Of a stretch of DNA of 55,769 bases, positions 31,252 through 41,300 are shown one piece after another; position 1 is the stretch's first letter; every line of letters begins with the position of its first letter. Below the pieces are notes generated by a model. That model was not told the DNA's origin and ran no database searches. It saw nothing but the letters and a program-made list of their open reading frames with translations. The translations under genes were made by a program, and so were the position numbers. The DNA comes from a virus, in the IMG/VR virus record IMGVR_UViG_3300013137_000025, positions 1 through 55,769 of that record; one strand, given 5' to 3'.

Positions 31252-31779
31252 TTATTCGGAAACTGTTCCCACCTCCTCTGCCGCCATCGCGGCCCTGAAA
31301 CTGCGGTAGCACTGCGCGACTGCCGCCACGTCGGCCCGATGCACCGTGTAGCGCCCCTCTCCCCTGCTGATGGCTCCCGATCCGGCCTCGGCGAGCGTAG
31401 CGCGCCACAGGCGCCGCGTGGCCGCGTCCCAGGCATCGTAGCCCACTATCACCATGTCCACGTAGAGAGGATCCCTGGAGGCTCCTGGGGAGCCTGGAGA
31501 CGCGACCTCGATGTCGAGCCCGGCGAGGGATGAGTCAGCGTCCACAGCGGCCTGGAACGCCATCGCCAGGGACTGAGACGCGAGGCTGTCGGCGCGGGCC
31601 ATGGCTGCTGCGGCTGCGGCCCGCTCCGCTGCGACCTCCACGGCAAGCTCGGCCTGGGCCTGGGCCAGCGCCACGGCGGCCGAGTCCTGTTCTGCCGCTA
31701 CCTCCGGGACCAGAAATGCCTGGGCCTGGGCCAGCAGAGGCGTTGCGAGTATCAGTACGACTACGATGAGCCTTGTCAT
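31252..31779 (-). CDS. Exported Ala-rich coiled-coil protein, 175 aa
   Basis: MTRLIVVVLILATPLLAQAQ is a textbook signal peptide with an A-x-A site near residues 18-20. Residues about 27-75 are an Ala/Glu/Gln heptad helix (AEQDSAAVALAQAQAELAVE). Residues 85-165 form a small domain with DMVIVGYDAWDAATRRLWRA and one Cys. It is therefore periplasmic or extracellular. The gene is GC-rich compared with the fibre genes to its left. A periplasmic lysis or spanin-like role is one possibility; a host-derived cargo gene is another. See the extension at 31090-31251. Confidence 0.7.
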   Translation of the reverse strand: MTRLIVVVLILATPLLAQAQAFLVPEVAAEQDSAAVALAQAQAELAVEVAAERAAAAAAMARADSLASQSLAMAFQAAVDADSSLAGLDIEVASPGSPGASRDPLYVDMVIVGYDAWDAATRRLWRATLAEAGSGAISRGEGRYTVHRADVAAVAQCYRSFRAAMAAEEVGTVSE

Positions 31780-31793
31780 GTCTCTCCCCCGCG

Positions 31794-34700
31794 TTACGGG
31801 TTGCCTGCCTCTGTAGCGCCACTGCCGATGTCCTCAAGCGCGCCGTAGATCGTGCCGGTAATGCTGACGCCCGCCGCGCCGCTGGTAAGGTGGATGTTGC
31901 CGGTCACGTCACCCCCAACCACTCGGCTGGAGTCGCCAGCTGCGGTCAGAACCAGGGGCGTGCCGCCGGACGAAAACACCGGGCTGATGAGGCTGGCGCG
32001 TCCCGCCTCAATGCTGACACCCCGGTCGTCGGCGTCCGCGATCCGCAGATTGCTGGCGACGAAGAACCTCCCGGTCACGACCAGCCCGTCGTCGTCAGAG
32101 TCCCGCACCACCACATCCTCAGCCGTGCCGTGGGCGCCCTTCCACCTGATCGCGGGCTTGCCGCCACCAGCGCTGCCTGGCGCGGTGTAGGCGGTCAGCC
32201 CGGAGATGGTCACCGAGTCGCCCGTTACGGTCACCGCTGCGGTGTCCGTGCTGGAGGCGTTGCCGATCACCGTCCCTGGCCCGCTCCCCCGCAGCGTCAT
32301 GCCCACAGGCACGCTCGTAACGGGGTTCGGCAGGTAGCCCCGCGCGATCTCGACCACCCGCCGCCCGACGTTGCTCGCCGCGTCGATGGCGTCCTGCACG
32401 GTCCAGAAGTCTCCGCGCCCGGCAGAGTCCACCACGGCCGCCTCGCCAATCGTCGGCTGCTCGTAGTCGTAACGCGCCATGGCCAGGTCCACCAGGCGCG
32501 GGTCCGGGATCACCGACTTGAGCCCGGTCGAGCCACCGAACACGTAGCCGCCGCCCAGGCTATCGACCCCGGCGATGCGCCAGAAGTCGCCATCAGCCAG
32601 CGTGCCGCAGGACGCGCACGTATCCGTCTTGACCACGGCGCCCCACTTGTCGCGGATCTCAATGCTGTTCGGGTGGACGAGCATCACGTCGCCCGTCGTC
32701 TGGTTCACCTTGACGCGAGTGGTGTTGGCGGTCAGGAGCGTGTCGACGTATGGGCTCTGGATGAATCTTTGCATCCTGTCGTATTCATCACCCATTTGCT
32801 CGGCCGTCATCACGTATGGCAGGATCTTGAGGTTTGTCATTTCGCCAGCAAACGACAACTGCCATGAGCCACCCCACAGAGAGCCTATTGTAACAGGGGC
32901 TGCGGTGTTTTCCATTGCAGTGTATGACAGGTAGTCTCCGCTGGTGTCATCAACCCGACGTCCGTCAATGTAGATGGCAAACCCAGAGCTTGCAGCGTTG
33001 CCGCTATACGTGGCAACTACGTGCTTTAGCATCCCTCCGTAAGGATAGAATGTGTTCCATCGCCTACCAATGCGCGCCCCAGTGCTATTGTCCCATGCGT
33101 AGAACGACAACAGCCCGGAGCCATCGAGGTAAAACTCCCACTCCAGCATGTTAGGAGCGACGAGCTTGTCCACGATCACGCGGTTTGCTTCAAGCCCCGA
33201 CGACGGCTTTAGCCAAACCGAGATCGAGAAGGGGCGATCCACAGAGGCATTACCAAACGACAGACTGTCGTGGTCACTGACATAGATCCTGTCGCTCGTC
33301 CCGTTAAATGTCCAGTAATGTGACCCCGGCGCACTTGCGCTCGCCGTAAACGTCGGCAAGTCGCTGCTGTCTGCCCGCGTCTTTACAAGCCCGCGTCCAC
33401 TCACATCTGCCGTGCCGCCTCCAGCCCACGCCGCCATCACGTTCCCGTGCATGACCGGGGAGACGTAGCGGTTGTTGATCTCCTGCCTGCTCCCGTTCGT
33501 ATTGTCCCCCACCTTCAGGTCGCGGATCGTCAACCCGCCCATGCCACCGTACATGATGCGTGGCGCATCTTGGCCTGATCCAGACATGCCTGGCAGAAGT
33601 GCCAAGGCATGTCTCTCGGTCGGCACTCCACGAGTCGCCAGTTCCTGGTCCCAGGTCCACGAGTCGCCAGTAATGGCCAAGGCGCTTTCGCGCCAGGATA
33701 GTGTCGTGGTAGCGTAGACTCCGCCACGGTTAGCGCCAGAGGCACCCTCCCAAGTGATTGCCCCCACAGCCAAGACCGATGCGTCAGATGACACAGAAAC
33801 TGAGGTACCGAAATAGTCGCCATCTGCGGCATCAGCGGCCTCTATTACTGATCCGCGCTGCACCCAAGCGGACCCGCTCCAGTCGTAGATGTAGACTCCA
33901 CCTCGATCTTCGCCAGAAACACCTTCCCAAACGATTGCCCCCACAGCCAGGACCGAGGCGTCAGATGATAGGGAGACTGAGCGGCCGAACTGGTCGTCGT
34001 CTGCGGCATCATCAGCCTCTAGTACATCTCCGCGCTGTACCCAGGCGGACCCATTCCAGTCGTAGATGTAGACTCCACCTCGACCTGTGCCAGGGGCATC
34101 TTCCCAACCGTTTGCACCTACAGCCATGACTAAGGCGTCAGATGACACAGAAACCGACATACCGAACTGGTCGCCATCTGCGGCATCACCAGCCTCTATT
34201 ACTGCTCCGCGCTGTACCCAGGCGGAATCACTCCAGTCGTAGATGTAGACTCCGCCACGGTTAGCGCCAGGGGCATCTTCCCAACCGCATGCACCTACAG
34301 CCAGGACCGAGGCATCGGATGACAGGGAAATAGAGATACCGAAATAGTCGCCATCTGCGGCATCACCAGCCTCTATTACTGATCCGCGCTGCACCCAGGC
34401 GGAATCACTCCAGTCGTAGATGTAGACTCCACCTCGATCTTCGCCAGGGGCATCTTCCCAACCGCATGCACCTACAGCCAAGACCGAGGCGTCAGATGAC
34501 AGGGAAATGGAGGCGCCGAAATTGTCATCGTCTGCGGCATCATCAGCCTCTAGTACATCTCCGCGCTGTACCCAGGCGGACCCATTCCAGTCGTAGATGT
34601 AGACTCCACCTCGACCTGTGCCAGGGGAACCCTCCCAGCCTTGTGCCCCTACAGCTAAAACCGAGGCGTCAGATGACACAGAAACCGACATACAGAACTG

Positions 34701-35738
34701 GTCATTGTCTGCGGCATCAGCAGCTTCAAGTACTGTTGATGCAAGCGCCACAACCTGGTGGTCGTGCAACCCGCGCATGGCCATCGCACCGGTCGTGTTA
34801 CTGCGAGCAACGCGGGCTCCCGTAGCATCAAAGCCAAGCCACGTCAGACCGCCAGTCGTCGGCGTCACCGTGTATTGCAGCCGCCTGCCCAGCGCATCGA
34901 CGTGAAACGGCCACGGCGAGCGCATCGCTGCGACGGCGTTGACGGTGTTGTTGACGAGGGCGGGAGAGGAGGACATGAGCGTCCATCCAGCCGAAGAATT
35001 GCGAGCAGCCAAGGCCCCGTTGTAACGATAATGTCCGGCAGTAGTCCAGGCATTCACGGCATCAAAAAGCTCGTCGATGGCTAAGAAGCCCATGTTCGAC
35101 AAGCCGCCGGTAGTTATTACGCCATCATTCCATGCCACATCCGTTAAGCCAGCTACGCCAGAAATGATATTGTTAGAGCCAAACACGTACGACCTCACCG
35201 GCGTCACGCTCGGGTTCAGCGCATCGAGCCACCGCAGCGTATCGCCCGCCGTGCTGACGCCGAGGATGGCGAGATCGGGCACCCGCGTGCCGTCGGTGCG
35301 CCAGAGCGAGGTGTTCGTCTCGGCCGCTCGGAATGCGTCGTAGCTCCAGACCTGCGCCGGGTCGTGCAGGTTGACGGCGACCAGGCGCTTGACGCTGCTG
35401 GCGATGGTGGTATCGGTGAAGCGGAGACGCGCACCACTAACTCCAAGTCCACTATTCCCAAGCGCAACAAGGCTGCTAATCGCGGTTAAAGAATCAAGAT
35501 CTGTTCTTCCGGAGATTCTCGCCTTGGCTGTTGTTGTGGACGAGTCGGCGGGATTGCCAACTATAAGCTTCGTAGTGATGGCATTCCCGGTGATGAGGGA
35601 ATCGCCCTCGGTGGTCTTAAACCCGTAGGGAGCTATTACTGTTCTGGCCGTCAGTATGGACGTATCGGTGGCCAGCAACAATCCTCCCATGACTACAATT
35701 GCCCACCACCATCCAATCTTCTTAGCACGATCGATCAT
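31794..35738 (-). CDS. Large adhesin: membrane/secretion signal, FG-GAP propeller, LamG-like and beta-helix domains
   Basis: 1314 aa. Residues 1-25 (IGWWWAIVVMGGLLLATDTS) are a signal or anchor. About 330-683 hold six FG-GAP_2-type repeats of 59 residues (ISLSSDASVLAVGA, RGGVYIYDWSDSAWVQRG), a beta-propeller candidate. About 809-989 is a concanavalin/LamG-like sandwich (WTFNGTSDRIYVSDHDSLSF, PFSISVWLK). About 1100-1300 is a parallel beta helix (VTISGLTAYT, DGLVVTGRFFVASNLRIADA). The two flanking parts are more GC-rich than the repeats, suggesting mosaic origin. As the largest fibre-region protein, receptor binding is likely; the signal sequence is unexplained. Confidence 0.75.
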   Translation of the reverse strand: MIDRAKKIGWWWAIVVMGGLLLATDTSILTARTVIAPYGFKTTEGDSLITGNAITTKLIVGNPADSSTTTAKARISGRTDLDSLTAISSLVALGNSGLGVSGARLRFTDTTIASSVKRLVAVNLHDPAQVWSYDAFRAAETNTSLWRTDGTRVPDLAILGVSTAGDTLRWLDALNPSVTPVRSYVFGSNNIISGVAGLTDVAWNDGVITTGGLSNMGFLAIDELFDAVNAWTTAGHYRYNGALAARNSSAGWTLMSSSPALVNNTVNAVAAMRSPWPFHVDALGRRLQYTVTPTTGGLTWLGFDATGARVARSNTTGAMAMRGLHDHQVVALASTVLEAADAADNDQFCMSVSVSSDASVLAVGAQGWEGSPGTGRGGVYIYDWNGSAWVQRGDVLEADDAADDDNFGASISLSSDASVLAVGACGWEDAPGEDRGGVYIYDWSDSAWVQRGSVIEAGDAADGDYFGISISLSSDASVLAVGACGWEDAPGANRGGVYIYDWSDSAWVQRGAVIEAGDAADGDQFGMSVSVSSDALVMAVGANGWEDAPGTGRGGVYIYDWNGSAWVQRGDVLEADDAADDDQFGRSVSLSSDASVLAVGAIVWEGVSGEDRGGVYIYDWSGSAWVQRGSVIEAADAADGDYFGTSVSVSSDASVLAVGAITWEGASGANRGGVYATTTLSWRESALAITGDSWTWDQELATRGVPTERHALALLPGMSGSGQDAPRIMYGGMGGLTIRDLKVGDNTNGSRQEINNRYVSPVMHGNVMAAWAGGGTADVSGRGLVKTRADSSDLPTFTASASAPGSHYWTFNGTSDRIYVSDHDSLSFGNASVDRPFSISVWLKPSSGLEANRVIVDKLVAPNMLEWEFYLDGSGLLSFYAWDNSTGARIGRRWNTFYPYGGMLKHVVATYSGNAASSGFAIYIDGRRVDDTSGDYLSYTAMENTAAPVTIGSLWGGSWQLSFAGEMTNLKILPYVMTAEQMGDEYDRMQRFIQSPYVDTLLTANTTRVKVNQTTGDVMLVHPNSIEIRDKWGAVVKTDTCASCGTLADGDFWRIAGVDSLGGGYVFGGSTGLKSVIPDPRLVDLAMARYDYEQPTIGEAAVVDSAGRGDFWTVQDAIDAASNVGRRVVEIARGYLPNPVTSVPVGMTLRGSGPGTVIGNASSTDTAAVTVTGDSVTISGLTAYTAPGSAGGGKPAIRWKGAHGTAEDVVVRDSDDDGLVVTGRFFVASNLRIADADDRGVSIEAGRASLISPVFSSGGTPLVLTAAGDSSRVVGGDVTGNIHLTSGAAGVSITGTIYGALEDIGSGATEAGNP
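33690..34745. repeat. Six 177-bp tandem repeats (FG-GAP blades)
   Basis: The anchor CCGCGCTG recurs at 33853, 34030, 34207, 34384 and 34561, exactly 177 bp apart, with long identical stretches between copies at the DNA level. Each encodes one 59-residue blade. Near-identity at silent positions implies recent duplication or gene conversion. Confidence 0.85.
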
Positions 35739-35746
35739 TGTCCCCG

Positions 35747-36076
35747 TTACCTCTCGAAGGTTTGGAAACCGGCGAACTCATTCCCGTCTTGTTCGTCAGA
35801 AGGATCTGATCCCCACTTCCAACGAGGAACCTGATTGGTGACATCGGGCCAAATTCTGATATCGCCCCACCTCCCAGGCGCATCCCAAGTAACGCTCCCC
35901 CAAGGACCTGATCCTCCGGCCCCCAATCCGAAATAGGTTGATCCATCATTGGATGCTTGAATCTCGCCAGTTGCTGAATCATACTTGATTCTTGGATTAG
36001 AAGCTCCTGATCCAATATCAAGAATCACATGGATATCTTCATCCAAGCCATTTCCGGCAGCAAAGCTATAGGCCAT
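35747..36076 (-). CDS. Small fibre-linked protein, 109 aa
   Basis: MAYSFAAGNGLDEDIHVILD leads a Gly/Asp/Trp-rich beta protein containing IKYDSATGEIQASNDGSTYF, a motif recalling the strand-turn units of phage fibre modules (compare WDESDVKWKFQHTGGSWFDF in the 952-aa fibre). ATG overlaps the previous stop (TAATG). It is probably a fibre or adhesin accessory; exact role unknown. Confidence 0.6.
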   Translation of the reverse strand: MAYSFAAGNGLDEDIHVILDIGSGASNPRIKYDSATGEIQASNDGSTYFGLGAGGSGPWGSVTWDAPGRWGDIRIWPDVTNQVPRWKWGSDPSDEQDGNEFAGFQTFER

Positions 36077-38388
36077 TACCTAACCTCACCAGGGTAATAG
36101 TTCCCAGCCCTAATAACCCATGTGTAATTTCCCTCGGCTGGCTTATCGGCGTCGTTCACCTTGTATCTTGCCACGCCATCCTCGTAGGTATCTGGAACCC
36201 CTGAATTAGACATATCAGAGAAGTATGGAATCGAATCATCTGTTTCGCTTTCAACATGGACATCGACACTTCCGTCGTCATCAAGTCCAAATCCATGTAA
36301 TCCATATCGAATGGAATCAGGCAAAACATCAATTGCGTAGGCGTGCCTATCGGATCTTTGGGTTAAGGTGGCTATGGTTCCTGGTATATACTCCGGGAAA
36401 CCCGCTCCAGCTTCCGTGGCATCAAGGTGTGTTGGAAGAAACGTCGTGAAAGAGTCATAATAAGTTACGGCCATTTCACGATGCTGATAAGTTTCACTTG
36501 GATCTTCTCTAATCAATAATACAATTGATGCATCACCTCCAACGCCGTAAGAGCATTTATTTATGGTGCATCCAGTTTCAGATGATGCTGATACATAGAC
36601 AGCTTGGTCGCTTCCATCCATCACCTCCACTCTGGCGTTAGTTATCGAGGAGGGTATGGTTCTTCCTAAGTCATCCGTTGCAAGAGCCCCGCTTCCAAAC
36701 GTCAGAACCGTCTCTCCGGTTATGGTTAAAGTTTTCCAGTAGGTTTCGAAATCTTCAGCAGCGCCAGTGTATATCAGGAGGTCGACCTTACCGTCGGCGT
36801 CCCCGCCATAGGTTCTCTTGTATATTGTGAATCCAAATTGATCAATACTTGTTGGATCTATGTAAGATTGTCTATCTAACCTATTTAGAAATATGATTTT
36901 AGGATTAGTCAAAGATGCAGGAAGAGCGATCTCTTTATGATGATCAGTAAGATCGCTCCAAGCCACCTCTGTTCCCGTGATACTTGTTACATCAAGGCCT
37001 CTGACAAAATAAGTGATTCCATTAGCGCCGTTCTTTGTCGCCGGACTAGAATCAATCCTGTGGCTAAAGCGCCTATATTCATCCTCCGAACTCGGGTCTC
37101 CCACGGAGGTGGTAATGGTGTCGTGGTCGATTACCACCGTGTCATCATTAGTATATATCAACCGGAAATTAAAATGAATCCAGTCACTCCCAGGATCGCT
37201 TGGTATATACCAAGTAAACTCGGCTCCGTCCCAAGTATCAAAATAGGTATTAAACGGATCGATCAAAATGGGTGGGGCAGGAAGCATGTTTATGGAGATG
37301 GCGCTTGCCTGATGCCATTCTCCATCTGCTGTTCCATCATTGGCTCGCACGCGTATCAACACAGAGTCGTTAGCGTAGGCACTTGTTAGATCTGACGCAG
37401 AATTCCAAACAAATATACTCGTGCCTTCGGATAACCCGGACACTCCACTATGATCCGGATCGGTGTCAAGCGCACAACAGTCAAGCCATTCCTCTCCATC
37501 GTCAACACTATACTGCATATCCACAGAGAATTCTGTAACACTCTCGCAGTAAGTTGTTATTGTGTATACTATGTCTATAGGCGATCCATAAACAGAATCA
37601 GAAAGAGGGGCTGTGATATTGCATATTGGAAGCATGTCAACTTGAAACGGAGAAGACTCTTCCCATTCTCCGTATCCAAATCCACTATTAGCCCTAATCT
37701 TAATTTTGATCCCAACCTGACTATAATCTTCACCCAAATCAGCAACACTATCCCACACAAAAACCTGTCCACCTAAACCTAAATAAACAACCCCCGTATG
37801 ATCTGGATCAGAGGCGTCAGCAGTACACGAACTCCATGACTCGCCTCCATCCTCGCTATATTCAACCTCAACACTGAACAAAACATTTGTTTTCAAACAA
37901 GATATGACATACGATATGTCTACCGGCTCTCCAACAACTCCCCCATTAGGAGCAGATATGGAGATAGAAGGAAGTAAGTTTACAAAAAATGAATCACTTT
38001 CAATCCAATCATCATAATTTGCTCCGTCATATGATCGCAATCTCAAAACTACACTTCCATCATAGCCCTTTCCAACATCTTCTTCTGCGTCCCACATAAA
38101 CACGTGACCTGTCCCGTCATCATCAGCAGATAGCCCAATAAGTCCTTCGTGGGAGGAGCTACTAGAGTCTCCTGAACAAGTATAGAAATCTTCTCCGCTA
38201 TTTATACTGTATTCCATTTCGATAGAAACATCAGACAATCCAACATCTGACTCAAGTACATACAACACCGGAACAGGAGTTCCAAGTGTAACCCCTTCAG
38301 TTGGACTAGTAAACGAGGTGCTCTTCACATTGCTCTTATATACTTCTCTGGTTCTTGATTCGGATTGTCCCTGATAGGATATCAGCAT
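36076..38388 (-). CDS. Virion protein with three Ig-like repeats, 770 aa
   Basis: Residues about 25-370 contain three repeats of roughly 115 aa. Each has a strand pattern ending (V/I)FVWDS or FMWDAEEDVG followed by (V/I)(L/K)IR(V/L)R(A/S)NDG, and inside the repeats a conserved EYS.DGGE.W segment: an Ig- or fibronectin-like fold. About 370-770 form another beta-rich part with strand units such as FTIYKRTYGGDADGKVDLLI. It lies directly downstream of the tape measure, where distal-tail and tip proteins normally sit, though Ig repeats also suggest surface binding of glycans. Confidence 0.65.
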   Translation of the reverse strand: MLISYQGQSESRTREVYKSNVKSTSFTSPTEGVTLGTPVPVLYVLESDVGLSDVSIEMEYSINSGEDFYTCSGDSSSSSHEGLIGLSADDDGTGHVFMWDAEEDVGKGYDGSVVLRLRSYDGANYDDWIESDSFFVNLLPSISISAPNGGVVGEPVDISYVISCLKTNVLFSVEVEYSEDGGESWSSCTADASDPDHTGVVYLGLGGQVFVWDSVADLGEDYSQVGIKIKIRANSGFGYGEWEESSPFQVDMLPICNITAPLSDSVYGSPIDIVYTITTYCESVTEFSVDMQYSVDDGEEWLDCCALDTDPDHSGVSGLSEGTSIFVWNSASDLTSAYANDSVLIRVRANDGTADGEWHQASAISINMLPAPPILIDPFNTYFDTWDGAEFTWYIPSDPGSDWIHFNFRLIYTNDDTVVIDHDTITTSVGDPSSEDEYRRFSHRIDSSPATKNGANGITYFVRGLDVTSITGTEVAWSDLTDHHKEIALPASLTNPKIIFLNRLDRQSYIDPTSIDQFGFTIYKRTYGGDADGKVDLLIYTGAAEDFETYWKTLTITGETVLTFGSGALATDDLGRTIPSSITNARVEVMDGSDQAVYVSASSETGCTINKCSYGVGGDASIVLLIREDPSETYQHREMAVTYYDSFTTFLPTHLDATEAGAGFPEYIPGTIATLTQRSDRHAYAIDVLPDSIRYGLHGFGLDDDGSVDVHVESETDDSIPYFSDMSNSGVPDTYEDGVARYKVNDADKPAEGNYTWVIRAGNYYPGEVR

Positions 38389-38392
38389 GCCA

Positions 38393-41300
38393 TCACGCCG
38401 TCCCGTTGTAAGCCATCTCTTTTGCTACACTCTGGGCCACGCTCTTGGCCAAGGCCTCTGGACCATCTTGGCTCACGTAAACATCTCCCCCATTCGATAT
38501 ACTTATGGTAGGAGCTATGGTATATTGAGTTGGGCCACGGTTAATAGTAGTTCCAAAACTCCTCGATCTGCGAGCTTCTCGTTTCTTTTCGTCATCCCCA
38601 CCGAATCCATTAATCATCTGAGCAATTCCACCGATAATACCAGGTGCCGCCAGCGCAACTCCAACGGGACCACCCGCTGCCATCCCGGCCTGTATACTGG
38701 TTGCTATCTGCCCGGCCCCACTGATGAATCCATTCATGACTCGAAGTTCTTTGTCAAGGTTCATCCCCATCTTCCTCGCAGCTTTACTTATATTGCCAAA
38801 CTGTGATGTCCACGCTTGGCCAACCTCATTCATTCTGGTAATCCATTCAGTCTTATCCATGACATCATCAACTCTAAGCTGACGAGCCTCGGCTTTTTTA
38901 CCTCTCCCGGCTTTTTTGTTGATTGAGTCGAGTAGTGTTTGACCCTGTTTGTTCAACTGCCCTTCTTCACCACTTTGGAAGTCAGGATTAGCTCTTATTC
39001 TCGCCTCAAGATCCCCCCTTCTCTGATCTATGTTTCGCGAACTGATACTTGTTCTCATCTCAAGTGGCATCGATGATCCAAGCTCTTGACTCCACTCTGT
39101 CATTGTTGCCAGACTCTCTCTGGACTTCTCTATTACATTTCCAAGGTAGCCGATAATCATTTGGTTAAACTTTTCTTTGAACTCAAGAGTTAGTGTTGCT
39201 ATTTTTTCGTCCGAAAAATCTTCACTACTTCCAAGTTCAGCAGCTTTTATCTGTGTTTGTATATATTCGTCGCGACGTGCATTAAGACTGTCAACTGTTG
39301 CGACACCAACTCCAGAGTTTTTTGCAATTCCAATTTGCTCCTGCAATTTCAACTCGCTACTACTCAGTGCATTATTGGCCATTTCGTTATTCATTGGACT
39401 GACAATGGCTTGGTTGAGCTGTTCGTATCTTTGTAAAGTAAGGGCTATAGCCTCTTTGCTGTATTTGGATATTATTTCAAACCTTTCTGTTTCTGCTTTT
39501 GCAAGCTCTTCGGTGTGCTCCTTTTCTGCAATTGCTATGATTTCCCCGTTGCCGTTTGCGTTTTTCTTTGCTTCCGCCAGTTGCTGTTCGGCAAGAAGGA
39601 CAGCCATTTTGTATGACTCTTGCCCATATGTATCCAACTGACTTCCAAGCGTTTGATATATATTCCCCATCTCTGAAGCCGTAGCAGTGGATATGCTGCT
39701 TATTGTCTTAGATATGTCCCTTGCACTTTGACTGAAGTTAAATTCACTCGCAGCGATACCTTCTGGGGCATTTGGCGTAACAGCGGCCCCTGCCTGCGTG
39801 GCAAGGGTAGAAGTGGTAGCCGGGGCCGAGGCGACGGGGGCAGGGGCTGCGGGAGCCACAGGAGAAGAACTCGCTGCTATAGTTTCCGGAGCAGCTGGCG
39901 ACCCTGTCTCTGCGGCAGCCGGGGTCGGGGCGACGGAGGCAGCCGCCACGGTAGCCACAGGAGAAGAACTCGCTGCCACAGCTTCCGTATCAGCTGTCGG
40001 ATTATATGCATTCCGTATTGATTCTAACCTCTCATTCAGTCTTTCTGTCACCTGATCCAGAAGCGTGTGGGCATTAGGAAGGGTCCCAGCTTCCTCGAAC
40101 ATTTTAAGCAAAGTCATTTGTTGATACTCATCCGGATCCTTGCCTGTCAGCATGTCCCACGAAGCGCCACCATTCCGACCGAACATCGCTTCTATCTTCT
40201 TGACCCTCTGTTTGTCAGTATCATGTGCATCCATATCTATACCGGCAACGGATTTGTCATTAAGAAGCCGCAGGATTGCGTCAATATGTCTCCCGCCTTG
40301 GGTAGGACTGTTCCACCCAAAGTGTTCGTTGTTTAGTAAATAGTCTTGACTTACCCCACCCTCATTAGCAGCCATACTTAAAACTTGCTGGGCCTTGCGG
40401 TTTTCCGTATCAAACACAAGCCTTCCCCCAGCGTTTCCTAAAAACTCATTGGTATCCGGGTCTCTCTTGAACATCTCCCCTAAGTATGCAGTCCTTATTT
40501 CATCATCTCTCTTAATCCTGTCCTGAGTACTTTTATACTCAGCTATAAGAGTCTGATTCTCTGGAGAAGAAGATTTCACCCACAACTCGCGCCAATTCAC
40601 GGACTGGAGAGCTTGATTTAGAGCTTGATATGTCTCTGCGGCGGCCGGGGTCGAGGCGACGGAGGCAGCCGCCACGGGAGCCACAGGAGGAGAACTCGCT
40701 GCCAGAGTTTTCGGAGCAGCTGGCGACCCTGTCTCTGCGGCAGCCGGGGTCGGGGCGACGGAGGCAGCCGCCACGGGAGCCACAGGAGGAGAACTCGCTG
40801 CTATAGTTTTCGGAGCAGCTGACGACCCTGTCCCTACGGTGGCCGCAGATGGCAGCTTAAATGCCGCCTGTATTGATGCTCGAACTCTATCCGCCTCTCT
40901 CTGGGCCGAGGCTTGCTTGAGGAACAGTTCGATAAGGCGGTTTGTCAGGTCGATTTCTTTCTGGAGCAGGCTTAGTTTCTTTTGTCCGGCCTCTATTCGG
41001 AGTCTGTCTGATACAGACTCAATCTGTGCCTGTCGCTGCTCTTCGTTAGTGCGAAGCTGCGTCAGCATCAAAATGGTTCTATCAACCATTTCCACTTCTC
41101 TCAACCTACGCAATTCTGTTTCCGTTATACCCTCTCTACCCTCCTGTCTACTAACACTTGCAAGATGTCGTTCAAGGTCTCCAACGGTGACGCGATTCAT
41201 ATCATCTATCAATTTCCCGTCTTGTCCTCTCAATACGTTTCTAAGCTCTTGAAATTCATTTTCAATAACATCTTTTCTTGCGTCTGCCACTCTCTGTATT

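Noticed and set aside
31127-31408. Arg-rich 93-aa frame overlapping the exported protein gene
   Set aside because: It overlaps a gene with a clear signal peptide, and its composition is typical of a GC-rich off-frame.
31794-35738. Diversity-generating retroelement target in the repeat adhesin
   Set aside because: No reverse transcriptase gene, template repeat or adenine-specific variation pattern was seen in the window.
39819-40830. CRISPR-like array from the regular repeats
   Set aside because: The repeats are 99 bp, in frame and coding, in two pairs with no unique spacers of constant length.
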